Assembly: GCA_016789845.1 (NCBI GenBank)
Contig: JAEUQA010000030.1
Coordinates: 1 to 40,961 of the forward strand
Reading direction: 5' to 3'
DNA from: Chromatiales bacterium
GTDB taxonomy: Bacteria > Pseudomonadota > Gammaproteobacteria > Steroidobacterales > GCA-2729495
Length of the DNA stretch: 40,961 nucleotides
Shown: piece by piece, positions 1-9,000 of the stretch
Numbering within the stretch: position 1 is the first letter of the stretch
Layout: every line of letters begins with the position of its first letter
Position numbers and translations under genes: made by a program
Notes under the pieces: generated by a model
Database searches by the model: none
Told to the model about the DNA's origin: nothing
What the model saw: only the letters and a program-made list of their open reading frames with translations

Positions 1-27
1 GGGGGTCGCGCCTGATGGCGCTCCTAC
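1..27 (-). repeat. REP-like palindromic repeat, copy A (partial, at window edge)
   Basis: On the minus strand this reads GTAGGAGCGCC, then a four-base loop, then GGCGCGACC. It matches the left arm of the long palindrome at 35902-35991 and the copies at 21472 and 40889. GCGCC and GGCGC form a short hairpin. The TAG inside GTAGGAGCG (26 down to 24) is the stop codon of the response regulator gene. The motif resembles the GTAGGAGC-type REP elements of pseudomonads and xanthomonads. The remainder lies outside the window. Confidence 0.7.
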
Positions 28-755
28 GAACCGCTCGCGGCTAGCGCCGCGGCCTCATCGCTCCGCGACAGGCGATACCCCACGCCCCGGACAGTCTGGA
101 TGCACCCGTCGTGGCCGGTCGGCTCCAGCGCCAGGCGCAGGCGCCGCACGTGCACGTCCACGGTCCGCTCATCCACGTGGGCGTTGACGCGCCACACCCG
201 GTCGACGATCTGTGATCGCGACAGCACCCGCTCCGGGTGCGTCATGAAGAGATTCAGCATCTTGAACTCGATGGGCCCGAGGTGCACCGGCTGTTCGCCC
301 GCCGTCACCCGGAGGCTCCGGATGTCGAGGCATAGCCCCTCGAAGCGCCGCACGTCCTGATCGGCGTGCCGGGGGCTGCCCGCGCGGCGCAGCACCGCCT
401 GCACGCGGGCCAGCAGTTCGTCCCGTCCGAACGGCTTGGTCACGTAGTCGTCGGCGCCCGCCTTGAGCCCCGCCACCCGGTCCCCCTCGTCGGCCTTGCC
501 GCTGACCATGATCACGGGAATCCGCGAGGTGGCCTCTTCCGAGCGCCAGAGCCGCAGCAGCTTGATGCCTTCCATGTCCGGCAGCTGCCAGTCGAGCAGC
601 ACGAGATCCGGTTGCTGGCGGCTGGCTTCATCCAGGGCAGACATGGCATCCGCGGTTTCGAAGGTCTCGTAGCCCGCGTTCGACAGCAGGAATGAAAGCA
701 GGCTGCGCAGCGGCTTGTGGTCCTCGACGATCAGGATCTTGCGGATGGCGGTCAT
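24..755 (-). CDS. PhoB/OmpR-family response regulator (orphan, PhoB paralog 1)
   Basis: This 243-residue protein has a receiver domain (about 1-120) and an OmpR/PhoB winged-helix domain (about 135-235). The receiver keeps the acidic pair E11/D12, phospho-acceptor D55 in LLDWQLP, the switch Ser in VSG and the conserved Lys in DDYVTKPF. The effector domain carries ERTVDVHVRRLR and TVRGVGYRLS, the same recognition helix seen in the PhoB at 24446, so it probably binds the same Pho-box sequences. No histidine kinase is adjacent, so its partner is unknown; PhoR is a candidate. The ATG at 755 is followed at once by the conserved KILIVED strand. An array of PhoB-like half-sites lies 48 bp upstream, suggesting autoregulation or control by PhoB. 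The stop codon lies in a REP-like repeat. Confidence 0.9.
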   Translation of the reverse strand: MTAIRKILIVEDHKPLRSLLSFLLSNAGYETFETADAMSALDEASRQQPDLVLLDWQLPDMEGIKLLRLWRSEEATSRIPVIMVSGKADEGDRVAGLKAGADDYVTKPFGRDELLARVQAVLRRAGSPRHADQDVRRFEGLCLDIRSLRVTAGEQPVHLGPIEFKMLNLFMTHPERVLSRSQIVDRVWRVNAHVDERTVDVHVRRLRLALEPTGHDGCIQTVRGVGYRLSRSDEAAALAASGS

Positions 756-803
756 CGACTGGCGGCTCTTGTCCCCGAACGCGAGGGACTACAGCAGCGC
801 TCC

Positions 804-843
804 GTGAAATTTACGTGGCGTGAGTGTGACGAACCTGTGAACA
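804..843 (-). promoter_or_regulatory. Candidate tandem Pho boxes for the response regulator gene
   Basis: On the minus strand four seven-base units sit exactly 11 bp apart: TGTTCAC (843-837), TCGTCAC (832-826), ACGCCAC (821-815) and ATTTCAC (810-804). PhoB half-sites are CTGTCAT/C with 11-bp phasing, so this looks like two tandem boxes. The array ends 48 bp upstream of the regulator's ATG, a suitable distance for a PhoB-activated promoter. The units are degenerate; the phasing is the stronger part of the evidence. Confidence 0.55.
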
Positions 844-888
844 CTGCGGTCGCTTCGGGTTAACGCACCGCGGGGAAGTGTGGCGATT

Positions 889-906
889 TGTTCATCCGGC
901 CGTCAT
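889..906 (+). promoter_or_regulatory. Candidate Pho box for the first PEP-CTERM-like gene
   Basis: TGTTCAT (889-895) and CCGTCAT (900-906) are 11 bp apart on the plus strand. CCGTCAT matches the PhoB half-site CTGTCAT at six of seven bases. The box is back to back with the minus-strand array at 804-843 and 141 bp upstream of the ATG at 1047, which leaves room for a promoter and a leader. Confidence 0.45.
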
Positions 907-1046
907 CGCCGGTACGCGCAGCCCGCGTAGCTTGCCGCCTGTCGCTGCAGCCAGACAAGAAGCACAGGCGGCGACAACGTGGGGCGGAAGGATGCGGCCG
1001 TGGCTGGTCTGCCGCTTGAATCAGATAAGCAGGAGGACGATATCCA

Positions 1047-1805
1047 ATGCGAGCAATGACCAAGAAGCTGGCGACCGTCTCTGCCCTGGCGATGCTGGGG
1101 ATGACGGGCGCGCAGGCGTCGATCATCTCCGGCGCTGCCGCGGGTGGTTCCGAGGCCATCCTGACGTTCGTCAACGCAGCCGGCGACTCCGTCAGCCAGG
1201 ACCTGGGCGAACAGGTGGCTGAGATCAACGGTGGCGACAACTACCTGCTCAGCGCCGCCGTCCTCGGGTTCATCAGCGCTGCGGGGGGTGCCGCCAACGT
1301 CACCTACGGCATCATCGCTGGCAACACGATCACGCGTACCTACCTTACGTCCTCGGCAAGCGCCACGTTCGCGGACGACGTGTCGGTGGGCAACAACGCC
1401 AAGAGCCTATGGGCCGGCGTCGTGAACGGCTTCGTGCAGGACCTGAATCAGGGCGATGGAACCCCGGGCGCGACGAACCTGGCCTACGGCCCCTTCGCCG
1501 CCGGCTCGGGTTCGTCCAACTACGTGGATAGCGGCTACGACACCTGGCAGTCCGGGGACTTCCAGTTCTCGAACCTGGGCGCCGCAACCGATCCGCTGTA
1601 CCTGTACACCACCACCTTCGGCTCGGCCAACTTCGGCCTGGTGCCATTCACCGCGTTCGAGGATGGGCTCTTCGCCACGCTGAACCTCGCGAATGGCGCG
1701 CTGCAGATCGGGCCGGCCGCAGTGGTGCCCGTGCCTGCCGCCGTCTGGCTGTTCGGCAGCGCCATGGGCCTGCTCGGCGTGATGCGCCGCCGCATGGCTG
1801 CCTGA
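1047..1805 (+). CDS. Secreted VPxPA/PEP-CTERM-like anchored protein (paralog 1)
   Basis: This 252-residue protein has a Sec signal peptide ending near AQA (about residue 26) and a C-terminal tripartite sorting signal: VPVPAAVWLFGS, a hydrophobic segment with GLLGV, then RRRMAA. This is the VPLPA/PEP-CTERM class, processed by an exosortase, which is not encoded in the window. The body is Gly/Ala/Ser/Asn-rich with no recognised catalytic motif, and shares blocks such as GYDTWQSGDFQFSNL with the gene at 3489, so the two are paralogs. The start is set by AGGAGG at 1031-1036, 10 bases before the ATG; an in-frame ATG at 1056 is less well placed. A Pho box lies upstream. A surface or matrix protein is likely; its function is unknown. 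Confidence 0.8.
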   Translation: MRAMTKKLATVSALAMLGMTGAQASIISGAAAGGSEAILTFVNAAGDSVSQDLGEQVAEINGGDNYLLSAAVLGFISAAGGAANVTYGIIAGNTITRTYLTSSASATFADDVSVGNNAKSLWAGVVNGFVQDLNQGDGTPGATNLAYGPFAAGSGSSNYVDSGYDTWQSGDFQFSNLGAATDPLYLYTTTFGSANFGLVPFTAFEDGLFATLNLANGALQIGPAAVVPVPAAVWLFGSAMGLLGVMRRRMAA

Positions 1806-1856
1806 GTGCCTGCTTCCACGATTGAAAAACCACTGACCCAAAACGGAGAACCACCC

Positions 1857-3281
1857 ATGCAATCGACCATCAAGAACGTCAGCGGCCCGCTGGCCGTGGC
1901 GCTCGCCGGCCTCCTGGCCGGTACCGCCCAGGCAGCGATCCCCGCCGTCAGCGCCAGCTTCTACATTTCAGGCGCCTCCGCCGCCCGTGCCATCCCGCCG
2001 GCGATCGCCACCGAGCTCTGCGATCCGGCCGTGAACGACCGCGCCGACTACATCGACAATGCGACCTCCATCAACTACCGCATCAACGTCTGCACCCTGA
2101 AGAACGACACCTCGGTCCCGACGTCGATCCGCGGCCTGAAGGTGGCGTTCTACTCCCGTTCCCAGGGCGGCACGTTGTTCGGCATTCGCCCGGTCGCGGT
2201 TCCCCAGCCCATCAAGTTCATCGACGGCAGCACCTGTCCCGCCGATGACGGCAACCCCGCCACGGAACAGCTCTGCCCGACCCTGACCGCGGACGCCGAC
2301 TATGCCGCGCCGGACGGCGTGGGCGACGGCAAGGTGCCGGACTTTGGCCTCTCCGACGAGGAGCCGGTCTTCGGTTGCGAAGTCGCGAAGGAAAACGGCC
2401 CGGTCCAATGCACGGCTGCGGAGCTGGCGGCGCTCAAGACCGCCAAGGTCACCGCGGCGCCGGTCTACCAGCTGCCCTGGACGATCCAGGCCGGCCAGCA
2501 GCTGGGCGCCGAACTCGGCGGCAACATCTCGTCCGTGGTCCTGGCCGGCATCTTTGCCGGCAACTACCAGTCTGTCGCCGACATCAAGGCGGCCATGGGC
2601 ATCGCGCCGCTGGCGGGCGACGATACGGAAGGGCTCAAGGTCTGCCGCCGTACCAATACCTCAGGCACGCAGGCGGGTCACGCCCATGTCTGGTTGGGCA
2701 GCAGCTACTGCGGCTCCGCCACGAAGGTCGCTAACTTCGTCGACGCCAGCTACTCCGCCAACAACGCCGCCAATGGCTTTCCGCTGAACTACTCGGTCGT
2801 TGAGAACAGTTCCTCGAGCAACGTGGAGAACTGCGTGATCGCGGCGGCCGACCAGGGCCGCTCGATCGGCATCAATTCCCTCGAAAATGCCCCCAAGCCC
2901 GGCGCGGTTGACCTGAAGATCGACGGGATTGCCCCGAACCAGCAGACGGCTGCGGTTGGCGCCTATCGCTGGTACGCGGAGTCCACGCTGAACTCCAACA
3001 GCGACGTCATCAACAACGTGGTGAGCCTGAACGCGCTGATTCGTGCCGACCTGACCGCCCGGGCGACCACCACCCAGCGGAGCCAGTTCCGGACGCTGTT
3101 CCTCAACAACGTGCGCAACCCGGCGAAGATCGTGGCGTCCGGCCTGAACGGCATCAACGCGCTGCCGAACTTCGCGGTGCCCACCGATCCGTTCAATCCG
3201 GCCACCCCGGTCGGCTGGACGACGAAGGGTGTCGGTAGCGGCGGCAGCAACTGCAAGAACCCGCTGCCGGTCTTCCCGTAA
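1857..3281 (+). CDS. Secreted protein with PstS-like (type 2 periplasmic-binding) motifs
   Basis: The product is 474 residues. ATG 1857 follows GGAG at 1845-1848, and the signal peptide ends at TAQA (about residue 26); an upstream GTG at 1806 would put 17 residues before a normal signal peptide. The mature N-terminus reads FYISGASAARAIPPAI, resembling the ISIVGSSTVYPF strand-loop of the PstS at 27314. Later segments, RRTNTSGTQAGH and AVGAYRWYAEST, sit where PstS proteins have their SGT phosphate loop and a late core strand. Several Cys residues suggest disulfides. It lies 51 bp after the first PEP-CTERM-like gene and probably shares its transcript. A phosphate- or organophosphate-binding role is inferred from these motifs and the Pho context; no ligand can be proved here. 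A strong terminator follows. Confidence 0.65.
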   Translation: MQSTIKNVSGPLAVALAGLLAGTAQAAIPAVSASFYISGASAARAIPPAIATELCDPAVNDRADYIDNATSINYRINVCTLKNDTSVPTSIRGLKVAFYSRSQGGTLFGIRPVAVPQPIKFIDGSTCPADDGNPATEQLCPTLTADADYAAPDGVGDGKVPDFGLSDEEPVFGCEVAKENGPVQCTAAELAALKTAKVTAAPVYQLPWTIQAGQQLGAELGGNISSVVLAGIFAGNYQSVADIKAAMGIAPLAGDDTEGLKVCRRTNTSGTQAGHAHVWLGSSYCGSATKVANFVDASYSANNAANGFPLNYSVVENSSSSNVENCVIAAADQGRSIGINSLENAPKPGAVDLKIDGIAPNQQTAAVGAYRWYAESTLNSNSDVINNVVSLNALIRADLTARATTTQRSQFRTLFLNNVRNPAKIVASGLNGINALPNFAVPTDPFNPATPVGWTTKGVGSGGSNCKNPLPVFP

Positions 3282-3320
3282 GCATGACGGCCTCGTGCTG
3301 TGGCCCGAGGAAGGCAGCAC

Positions 3321-3355
3321 AGGCCGGCGCCCGTGAGGGCGCCGGCCTACTTTCC
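3321..3355 (+). terminator. Rho-independent-like terminator
   Basis: A perfect 12-bp GC-rich stem (3321-3332 with 3337-3348) closes on a GTGA loop and is followed by a short T-containing tail. It lies 40 bp past the stop of the PstS-like gene and before the Pho boxes of the next gene, so it separates the two units. Confidence 0.75.
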
Positions 3356-3380
3356 GGACCCGGATCCTGGTCGCGGGTGA

Positions 3381-3409
3381 CTGTGACGTTTCCTTCATGC
3401 CAGCGTCAC
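3381..3409 (+). promoter_or_regulatory. Candidate Pho-box array for the second PEP-CTERM-like gene
   Basis: Three half-sites are 11 bp apart: CTGTGAC (3381), CCTTCAT (3392) and GCGTCAC (3403). The last two resemble the CCTTACAT plus CTGTCAC box of E. coli pstS. The array is 80 bp upstream of the ATG at 3489, just after a terminator, the expected place for a promoter. Confidence 0.6.
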
Positions 3410-3488
3410 ATAAAGTGCGGATTCAGCCGCTAGCCTTCTGCCAGGGTCTTCCGGCCCATCGAACAAGACAGACAAGGAACCGATTTTC

Positions 3489-4244
3489 ATGAACAAGCAG
3501 CTCAAGAAGCTGGCGGCGCTTTCGACCCTGGCCCTGATCGGCACGGGCGCGGCCCAGGCCTCAGTCATCACCCCGGGCACCCCCGGCGGCTCCGAAGTCG
3601 TGGCCACCTTCGTCAATGGCAACGGCGACTCCATCAGCCTCGACCTGGGCAAGCAGCTGGCCGGCATCGTCGCCGGTGACAGCTTTGCGCTCACCTCGTC
3701 CATCACCAGCTTCATCGCCGCCGCCGGGGGCGCGGCCAACGTGAGCTTCGCGCTCATCGCCGGCGAGCCCGGTGCGCGCACGTACCTGACGTCCGCTGGC
3801 AGCGAGACGTTCAACGAGGAAGTCCAGCCGGGCAACAATGCCAAGGGCCTGTGGAGCTCGACGGTGACCGGCCTCGTGACGAACCTCAATCAGGACGACG
3901 CCACGGCGACCAGCGCCAATCTGGCCTACGGTCCCTACCCGTCGGGCTCGGGCACGTCCAATTACCTGGATGGCGGCTATGACACGTGGCAGTCGGGGGA
4001 TTTCCAGTTCTCCAACCTCGCTCCCGGCAATGCGAGCACCTACCTGTTCAAGGTGGTGTTCGGTCTCGCCAACATCGGGCTGATCACGCCCGAGAGCCTG
4101 GGCCTCAAGGTTGACATCTCCGGCAGCTCCCTCGCGGTTTCCAGCACGACCGTGGTGCCTGCTCCCGCCGCTGTCTGGCTGCTGGGCACGGCGCTCGTGC
4201 CGCTGGCCCGCCGCGCCTGGCTGAAGTCGCGCACCGCCGCCTAG
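3489..4244 (+). CDS. Secreted PEP-CTERM-like protein (paralog 2, atypical anchor)
   Basis: This 251-residue protein is paralogous along its length to the gene at 1047. It has a similar signal peptide (KKLAALSTLALIG, cleaved after AQAS), shared GGSE, GDS and NNAKGLW segments, and the GYDTWQSGDFQFSNL block. The C-terminus starts like a VPxPA signal (VVPAPAAVWLLGTAL), but the hydrophobic helix is short and broken by PLARRAWLKSR, so exosortase processing may be altered or lost. An AAGGAA Shine-Dalgarno lies 5' of the ATG. The gene has its own upstream Pho-box array and a terminator right after it, so it is probably monocistronic. Its function is unknown; a cell-surface or matrix role is inferred. 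Confidence 0.75.
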   Translation: MNKQLKKLAALSTLALIGTGAAQASVITPGTPGGSEVVATFVNGNGDSISLDLGKQLAGIVAGDSFALTSSITSFIAAAGGAANVSFALIAGEPGARTYLTSAGSETFNEEVQPGNNAKGLWSSTVTGLVTNLNQDDATATSANLAYGPYPSGSGTSNYLDGGYDTWQSGDFQFSNLAPGNASTYLFKVVFGLANIGLITPESLGLKVDISGSSLAVSSTTVVPAPAAVWLLGTALVPLARRAWLKSRTAA

Positions 4245-4267
4245 GCTCACGACCGACAACGACCCCG

Positions 4268-4296
4268 ACCGGCGCCTTCGGGCGCCGGTTCTTTTT
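4268..4296 (+). terminator. Rho-independent terminator
   Basis: A perfect 9-bp stem (4268-4276 with 4281-4289) closed by a TTCG tetraloop is followed by TCTTTTT. This is a canonical intrinsic terminator, 24 bp after the stop of the second PEP-CTERM-like gene. Confidence 0.9.
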
Positions 4297-4306
4297 CGGG
4301 CGTCGC

Positions 4307-4335
4307 GCCTAACGTCCCTGCAACGTGCCTGAAAC
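4307..4335 (+). promoter_or_regulatory. Candidate degenerate Pho-box array for the TPS operon
   Basis: Three units 11 bp apart, GCCTAAC (4307), CTGCAAC (4318) and CTGAAAC (4329), sit between the terminator at 4268 and the tpsB gene. Each keeps only part of the CTGTCAT/C consensus. If it is a real promoter, transcription would begin near 4355, which argues against translation starting at the ATG at 4350. Confidence 0.35.
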
Positions 4336-4406
4336 ATTCCGCCGCGAGCATGGCGCGACGGTTCTCCCCCCTGCAGCAAGCCCTGATGAGCAAGCCCGGA
4401 AGCGCG

Positions 4407-6005
4407 ATGACGAGCCGGATGTTGTCCCTGATTCGACTGGTGCCAGCCCTGGCCTGCGTCGCTGCGCCCGCCGTCCGGGGCCAGGATGCCCCCGGCGCGG
4501 CGCGACCAGGCTTCGACGTCTGGGAATACCGGGTCGTGGGCAACACCGTCCTCGATTCGCTGGCCATCGAGCGCGCCGTGTACCCGCAGCTCGGTCCGGG
4601 CAAGACCATCGACGACGTCAACGCCGCCCGGGGCGCGCTGGAGCAGGCCTACCGGGACGCGGGCTATCCGACGGTGTTCGTCGACGTCCCCGAGCAGGAA
4701 GTGGACCGGGGCCTGGTGCGGCTCGCCGTCACCGAGGGACGGATCTCCCGCCTGAAGGTTACTGGCGCGCGCTACTTCAGCAATGGCTGGATTCGGGAGC
4801 AGCTGCCCGAGGCCACGCCGGGCACAGTGCCCCGGATCGACGCGTTCCAGGCGCAGCTCCGGGCCCTCAATGTCCGGTCCGCGGACCGGCTGCTGACCCC
4901 CGTGCTCCGTCCCGGCGCCGATCAGGGCACCGTGGAGATCGAGGTCAAGGTTCAGGACGCGCTGCCCGTGAACGGCTCGCTGGAGATCAACAACCGCAAC
5001 ACCGCGAACACCACGGACAGCCGCCTGGAGGCGGCGGTGCGCTACGACAACCTCTGGCAGCGGGATCACTCCTTTGGCCTGCAGTACCAGGTGGCGCCGG
5101 AGGACCCGGACGAAACCGAGGTGATCGCGGCGAGCTACGTGCTCCGGCCCAAGGCGAGCGGCAAGGTGTTCGCGTTCTACGGGCTGTCGAGCGACAGCGA
5201 CATCGCGATCGTGGGCGGCGACATCAGTTCGATCGGCAAGGGCGAGGTCTACGGCGCGCGGGCGGTCCTGCCGCTGGAGGGTGGAGAGGGCCTGTTCCAC
5301 AGCCTGGTGCTTGGCGTGGACTACAAGGACTTCGACGAGACCATCGGCTTCAACCAGGAGGGCGACGAGGACATCGTTACCCCCATCACGTACCTGAACT
5401 GGTCGCTGGGCTGGAACGCGACGCTGCCCCGGGAGACCCGCACCCACACCTACGACCTCACGGCGAACTTCGGCATCCGGGGCCTGGGTAATGACGAGCA
5501 GGAGTTCGCCGACAAGCGCTTCAAGGGACGCCCCAACTACTTCTACGTCGAGGGCGGCTACGAGCTGGTCCAGGCCCTGCCCTGGTGGGGCACGTCGCTC
5601 GCGGTGGACCTGCGCGGCCAGCTGACCCCGCAGGCCCTGATCTCCAACGAGCAGTTTGCAACGGGCGGCCGGGACAGCGTTCGCGGCTACTACGAGGGCG
5701 AGCTGCTCGGCGACTACGGCCTGCAGGCCTCGGTGGAGTGGCGGAGCCCCAACGTCGGTCCGCGCGTGTGGAAGCCGCTCGACAATCTCTACGGCTACGG
5801 GTTCTTCGAGGGCGCCCGCCTGCTGCTGAACGACCCGCTGCCGGACCAGGTGGACGCCATCACCGTCCTGAGCGCCGGCGTGGGCCTGCGGCTGGTAGCC
5901 GATCCCCTGACCGCAGGTCTTGATCTCGCCGTGCCCTTCAAGGATGGCCTGGTCACCGGGGAGGGCGACGAACGGCTGCTGTTCTCGCTGCGCTATGGGT
6001 TCTGA
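4407..6005 (+). CDS. Two-partner secretion outer-membrane transporter (TpsB; ShlB/FhaC/HecB family)
   Basis: This is the outer-membrane pore that exports the TpsA encoded next to it. From the ATG at 4407 it has 532 residues: a signal peptide (MTSRMLSLIRL to about residue 25), POTRA 1 (about 32-105, opening FDVWEYRVVGNTVLD), POTRA 2 (about 108-185, around ISRLKVTGARYFS), then a 16-strand-type beta barrel. The family hallmark VRGY, the tip of barrel loop L6, is present with R near residue 426 (GGRDSVRGYYEGELLG), and the protein ends in an aromatic residue (RYGF), as barrels do. Upstream ATGs at 4350 and 4386 are possible; 4407 fits a normal signal peptide but its Shine-Dalgarno (GGAAG) is weak and close. 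The stop overlaps the start of tpsA by 11 bases, implying translational coupling. Confidence 0.9.
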   Translation: MTSRMLSLIRLVPALACVAAPAVRGQDAPGAARPGFDVWEYRVVGNTVLDSLAIERAVYPQLGPGKTIDDVNAARGALEQAYRDAGYPTVFVDVPEQEVDRGLVRLAVTEGRISRLKVTGARYFSNGWIREQLPEATPGTVPRIDAFQAQLRALNVRSADRLLTPVLRPGADQGTVEIEVKVQDALPVNGSLEINNRNTANTTDSRLEAAVRYDNLWQRDHSFGLQYQVAPEDPDETEVIAASYVLRPKASGKVFAFYGLSSDSDIAIVGGDISSIGKGEVYGARAVLPLEGGEGLFHSLVLGVDYKDFDETIGFNQEGDEDIVTPITYLNWSLGWNATLPRETRTHTYDLTANFGIRGLGNDEQEFADKRFKGRPNYFYVEGGYELVQALPWWGTSLAVDLRGQLTPQALISNEQFATGGRDSVRGYYEGELLGDYGLQASVEWRSPNVGPRVWKPLDNLYGYGFFEGARLLLNDPLPDQVDAITVLSAGVGLRLVADPLTAGLDLAVPFKDGLVTGEGDERLLFSLRYGF

Positions 6006-9000
6006 ACTCCGCTTCCAGCTCTCGCTCAGTCTCGCCGTCGCCCTCTACTGTGTGCTGGCGGGCGCCCCGGTGCAGGCCGGCGGACTGCCCGTGCCCTGCG
6101 CTGGCGGCACCTGCGCTGGCGGACCCTCGGTGTGGGTGACCCAGGGCGCCGCCACGGCGGTCACCAATCCCGCCGGCACGCAACTGGACATCACCCAGAC
6201 CACCGACAAGGCGGTGCTGAACTGGGCCGAGTTCAACGTGGACGCCGGGAACACGGTGAACTTCAGCCAGCCCGGGGCGAACTCGCTGGCCCTGAACAAG
6301 ATCTTCCAGGGCGACCCGAGCAGGATCTTCGGTTCGGTGACCGCCAATGGCCAGATCTACCTGATCAACCAGAACGGCATCCTGTTCGGCAAGGACTCCC
6401 AGGTGAACGTGGGGGCCCTGGTGGCTTCCAGTCTGGCCATCGATCCCGAGGCGGAATCCGGCGGCATCCTGAACCCGGCCCTGCTCCGGCAAGGCAAGCC
6501 GGCGTTCCGCAGTGACGGTCGCGTCTTCGTCGTCGATGCCAGCGGCCAGGTCGTCACCGGGGAGGACGGCCAGCCCATCCCGGTGAAGGTCGTCGTCGAG
6601 GAGGGCGCGAAGATCACGTCGTCCGCTGCCGGCGGAGGCAGCGTGGCCCTGCTCGGCCAGCAGGTCGAGAACGCGGGCCGGATCGAGTCGCCCTCCGGGC
6701 AGGTGATCCTGGCCGCCGGCCAGAAGGTGTACCTGCAGGCGAGCGAGAGCCCCAACCTGAGGGGCCTGCTCGTCGAGGTGGACGCCGGTGGCACCGCCTG
6801 GAACAAGGCGACCGGCCAGATCGCCAGCACCCAGGGCAATGTCTCCATGGTCGGTCTCGCGGTGAACCAGGACGGGCGCGTGTCCGCGACCACCTCCGTG
6901 CAGAGCAACGGCTCGGTCCGTCTGCTCGCGCGGGACACGGTGACGATCGTGCAGGGCACGGGCTCCCAGCCACCGACGATCAACACGGGCCGTGCCGGCG
7001 CCGTCACCCTCGGGGCGGGCAGCCTGACCCAGGTTGGCCTCGATGCCGCCACGGCCGGCAAGACGGCGGTGGCTGACCAGGCGCAGCCCCTGTCGTCCGT
7101 CGAGGTGGTCGGGCGGCAGGTCGAGATGCAGGCCGGCAGCACGATTCGCGTGCCGGGTGGCTCGGTCGCCATCACCGCCCTGCCAAACCCTGGCGAGCGC
7201 CCCGCGGGCGACACGCCGCTCGCCCCGGATGCGGAGTCACGGATCCGCCTCGCCGCGGGGAGCCTGATTGACGTGGCGGGCTCCGACGCGGAGGTGGACC
7301 TGGCCCGCAACCTGGTCGAGGTGGAGCTGCGCTCCAACGAGCTGCGGGATTCACCGGTCCAGCGGAACGGCGCCCTGCGGGGCACGACGGTCATCGTGGA
7401 TTCCCGGGTAGGGACGCCGCTGGCGGACGTGGCGGGCGCCACGGCATCGGCTCCCCAGGACGCGCGGGAGCGGACCTCGGCCGGTGGCACCGTGAGCCTG
7501 GTATCCCGCGGGGACGTGGTCCTCGCCGAGGGGGCCACGATCGACGTCTCGGGCGGCGCCGTGAACTACCGGGGCGGCGTCCTGCAGACCACCCGGGTGG
7601 TCACGGCCGATGGCCGGGGGGTCGATATCAGCAGGGCGGACCCGGACCGGATCTACCAGGGCGTGCGCAACCCGACGGTGGACGTGGTGTACACCAAGTG
7701 GGGCGTCGTGGAGACGCGCGCTACGCCCGGCATCGCCCTCTACCGGCCCGGCTACGTGGAAGGCCGGGATGCCGGCACCGTGCAGTTCGTGGCTCCGAAG
7801 CTCGTCGTGAATGGCGACCTGCTCGGGGGCGTGCGCACCTCCGTGTTCCAGCGCACCGCGGAGACGCGACCCGCCGGTGGGCAGCTGATCGTCGGCCTGC
7901 CGGACGGATCCGGCCTTGACCTGCCGGACTATCGCGCACCGTCCATCAATTTCACGAATGGCATCGTCCCCGTCACGGTGACTCCTGGTGCGCCCTTGCC
8001 AGAGACCTGGCAGCGCCTTGAACTGCCGACCCGCTATCTCACGGAGGGTGGATTCACGCGCACCCGACTGTTCAGCAACGGCGTGATCAGTCTCGGGGCG
8101 GATACGGACCTCGATCTCGCGCCAGGCAGCACCCTGCAGTTGCAGGGCTCTGTCGTCGACGTGGCGGGCAATGTCCGCGCGCCCGGTGGCGTCGTTGCGG
8201 TGAAGTCGGTGCTCGTGAATTCGGGGGCCGTCGCGTCGGGGGACCGGCGCCCCGGGGTATTCCTGGCCGACGGCGTGGCCATCGACGTCAGCGGCCGCTG
8301 GGTCAACGACCTGCCCGGAATCGCCGGTGGCGCACCTGCGGATCCGCTGTTCATCAACGCCGGCCGGATCGATCTCCAGGTGTCCACCCTGGGCGGGGAG
8401 CTGGCGCTCGGCAGTGGCGTAACGCTCCGGGCCGATGGCGGCGCCGCGCTGGGCGCCGATGGCAGCCTCACCGCCGGCAGCGGCGGCACGCTCAGTCTGC
8501 AGGCGTTGGGACCCCAGGCGGCCCTTGCCACGGGCAGTGGCCTGCAACTCTCGGCCTTCGCCCTCGGCAAGGGCGGCAGCCTGACGTTTGGCGCCAATCG
8601 CCTGCTGGTCGCAGGGGCCGGACCGGCGTTCGGCACCGCCCAGCGCGCCGATCCCGGTGCGGGTGACAGCCCGTTCACGGTGGCGACCAGCCTCTTCCAG
8701 GAGGGCGGCTTTGCCAGCTTCAGTCTCGTCGCCTCGGGCGGGCGTGCCGCTGATGCCAGCAGCGAGGCCGTCGAGCCATTGACGATCGCCGCGGGCGCCA
8801 CGGTCGAGCCGCGAATCTCGCTGCTCGCGCTCAATCCCGGCTTCCGGTCGGTCCGGAGTGGCGCCGACCTGCGCGATCTGTCGTCCGTCTATCTGCCGAC
8901 CGCCGATGTGCGGCCCGCAGCCAGCGTGGCCTTCGCGGTGACGCCTCACAACCAGGTCACGCCCGCAACCGCCGGGGACCTCCTGCTCGCGGCGGGCAGC

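Noticed and set aside
1806..1856. GTG start 51 bases upstream for the PstS-like gene
   Set aside because: It would place a polar segment before a complete signal peptide; the ATG at 1857 has a GGAG site at the right distance.
3561..5447. Minus-strand frame of 628 codons crossing two genes and a terminator
   Set aside because: It spans the PEP-CTERM gene, a clear terminator and tpsB, all supported on the plus strand; its product resembles no protein family.
5920..5994. TTG start upstream of the TpsA signal peptide
   Set aside because: The extra residues are Cys/Arg-rich and antagonistic to secretion; the ATG at 5995 overlaps the tpsB stop and begins a normal signal peptide.
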